Assembly: GCF_029784155.1 (NCBI RefSeq)
Contig: NC_073692.1
Span: forward strand, 20,651,359 to 20,715,358
Reading direction: 5' to 3'
Origin: Uranotaenia lowii
Taxonomy: Eukaryota > Arthropoda > Insecta > Diptera > Culicidae
Length of the DNA: 64,000 bases
The number at the start of each line of letters is the position of its first letter. Within the stretch, counting starts at the first letter, position 1. The translations under genes were made by a program, and so were the position numbers. Of the stretch, positions 61,903 to 64,000 are shown one piece after another. The notes under the pieces were generated by a model that saw nothing but the letters and a program-made list of their open reading frames with translations, was not told where the DNA came from and searched no databases.

Positions 61903-64000
61903 GATTTTGGAAACATGAAGTCGAATTTTGAGTTTTTTTTACATCAGAATTTAAATTTAATTTCAGTTCAAAAACCTGTTTTAAATATGAGTAAAAATTT
62001 AGATTCCCAACTCTGATGTTGTTATGTAACTTGTAATCGGTTCGTTCTGCTCATGTTGCAACGTTTTTCATTTTAGCCTAGAGAGTCACACCCAGCCGGT
62101 TACACTGATTTAAGGCCCAAAACATGTCGTTAAACCCTTATAATAAGCATAAACAGCCATAATTTTCCGGCTAGCTCAGCGTCGAAAAACTGTCCGAAAA
62201 ATTCAAGGCTAGTTGCGCGGGTTATGTAAGCGTATCATTCGTTTACCGAAATTACCGTGAGAACATCACCGGACAACATTATGTCACCGTTCACGCGGAC
62301 AGAAACGGAGGTGATGGCATGAATAATTCAAAATCTGCCAAAATTTGACTTGCTTCCGATGGGTTGTGGCCAGGAGAACGACTGAAGAAGGCGTGGAGTC
62401 GAGTGGTGACGAATTAATGGTCTGTAAAGGGCATTGCAAATCGCTACAATTTTGCCAGCTAGCTCACTGGAGTGGAGGGACTGGTCCAAGCAGTTAAAAT
62501 GACGGAAAAAAACTCAGTTGAGCAGCTCATCAGCTTAAGTGTGATGAATAAAATTTTGGTCACTCTAGTTTGGGTCCATTACGAAACGGAGTGGGTCAAT
62601 ACGGACCCACACTGGAGGTTTAATGGTTGTTCGAAAAGTGGTGAATAAACTCGCGACCTTTTTTTTTGGATGCTAGGGTACCAACATTTATTCTTTAAAT
62701 CCATTTTTTTCTGTTCAATATCCGAAAAATGTATTCGGAAACCTTTTCAGCGGGTTTGACAATCTAGAAAGTCGTTTTTATTCGAATAGAAAGTGCATGG
62801 TTAATATGATGATGAGGTATCTAACTAGAGCGCGGGTAAATTGCTGATCGTAAAATCGACATATTGAACAAGACCCTGGAAGAATCCATGATAAAAGCGA
62901 TTCAGGAGGAGAAATGCATTCTTAAGAAAAATATATGATCCGAGCCTAAAAGCGTAGAAACCAGCAGTTTACTTCTGATCTATATGGTCCAAAACAATCA
63001 AGTGAAAATCGCCTACAACTTCGGTTAATTTCCAATCAGATCAACACGATGTGATGGTGAAAGCTGTGTGAAATGTTGATCGGTTTTAATTTTTTCTTTC
63101 CCTTTTTTGTTGTTGTTGCAAATAACAGTAAGATTAATCAACATTTAAAATTTAAATTTTTTTTAATCAATCACTACCACTTCCACACATCACAATATCA
63201 ACACTTGAATGAAAAAAAAAAAAAATGGATTCCGAGTGGTTGACCAACGCAGGTTGGTATTTTCGTCCCTGTAGAAAATGATAAATATGATTTGACTAAC
63301 ATTTCAATGAAAATATACCTTGAACCATCATCCTTGTGCCATCAGTTTGTTGAACATCAATTTCAGGAAGTTCCGCCAAAGCATGAGCGAAAATGACCAT
63401 GACTTCCTGAAGCTTCCTCCGGAACTGAAAACAAACACAAAATTTAGCTTCAATAAAAATAATAACAACTGGGAAATCCGCCTTAGGTTCCGCACTAGAT
63501 GTCCAGAGTGGTCTTCTGACACTGAATCTTCTTGAGCTGTCGCATCCGCGGTCGCAGTTTTAAGAGCAAATTCACTGGTGTTAGGAAAAAGTGGTAAAAA
63601 TTTTGTCACTTTTAGCACTTTTTGAAAATTTTTCCATGCAAAAACATTTTCAAGGCCTTCAAGTTTTTTAACATGTTATAGTTTCGCATGCTGTGATGCA
63701 AATATAGCATTGTTTCTATCACATTCGCATTCGCATCCGCATTCGCATCCGCATTCGCATTCGCATAAACAGTCGCCTAAAACTTCGGTTGGCGCTACTC
63801 GTCAACTCTCCGTTTTATGAAATAACAGTATTTGTGAATTGCATCACCTTCTTTTCTAGAAGATGTTACACTTCCTGACTAGAAATTTCAAAAGAAGCAA
63901 AGTCTTCCAATTCGTTACCTCAGACTATAGAATCTCTTAAATTGAAAAATTTGCCCCCACAGAATGTTGAAGGTGCCCTGGCCGAACCCTGCGGACTGTG
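61903..64000. other. Non-coding stretch with an unresolved segment at 62040-62680
   Basis: No supported gene. 62040-62680 has more balanced composition, and broken minus- and plus-strand frames hint at a decayed coding repeat, but I recognise no domain. The rest is AT-rich. Confidence 0.4.
63722..63766. repeat. 6-bp microsatellite (CATTCG/CATCCG)n
   Basis: Seven and a half copies of CATTCG with two C variants. It is short and well defined. Confidence 0.9.

Noticed and set aside
62040..62680. Possible decayed transposase or other coding repeat
   Set aside because: Broken frames gave no motif that I can name and no termini were found.

Overview
This window reads as intergenic or deeply intronic DNA from an AT-rich insect genome, most likely a mosquito-type dipteran. 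Grounds: a DD37E mariner (the ITmD37E family is best known from mosquitoes), Jockey-type and RTE-like LINEs, many short terminal-inverted-repeat (MITE) elements with recognisable target duplications, a tRNA-derived SINE, and a 500-N scaffold gap. I found no host protein-coding gene that I can support. The real coding sequence belongs to transposable elements.

Layout: 1-17 kb is AT-rich non-coding DNA with non-autonomous elements: a hAT-like MITE with an 8-bp duplication (3647-4090), two copies of an AAGGTTGCCAGA-ended family (5441-5922, 6564-7024), a 128-bp hairpin (6322-6449), a four-unit fold-back (about 9420-9825), a small MITE (12409-12565), and a 1.58-kb element (15017-16599) with a piggyBac-like TTAA MITE nested inside. 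17.3-24.6 kb is a block of old transposons: an RTE-like LINE on the minus strand, a mariner remnant, and a plus-strand RTE-like LINE later hit by a 713-bp hAT-like element and a 441-bp TIR element. 27.6-29.5 kb is a minisatellite of about 200 copies of a 9-mer.

30-44 kb holds a third copy of the AAGGTTGCCAGA family, a tandem array whose units carry a perfect inverted GCCATCTTG motif (YY1/Pho-like), an 8-bp minisatellite interrupted by the gap, a second tandem array that flips orientation, and a fold-back element with a tRNA-like centre. 44.8-50.6 kb is the best-preserved coding region: a DD37E mariner split by a nearly complete 4.47-kb Jockey-clade LINE, flanked by a perfect 14-bp target duplication. 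53-60 kb contains two more 9-bp minisatellites and a 3.1-kb array of 80-95 bp units. A complete tRNA-derived SINE sits at 61717-61895.

The elements form nested layers: mariner then Jockey; LINE then hAT and TIR element; MITE then piggyBac-like MITE; satellite then TA-MITE. Four separate minisatellites share a TTGTC core although their units differ. Nothing suggests a multi-gene host system. The interest lies in repeat architecture and relative insertion ages.
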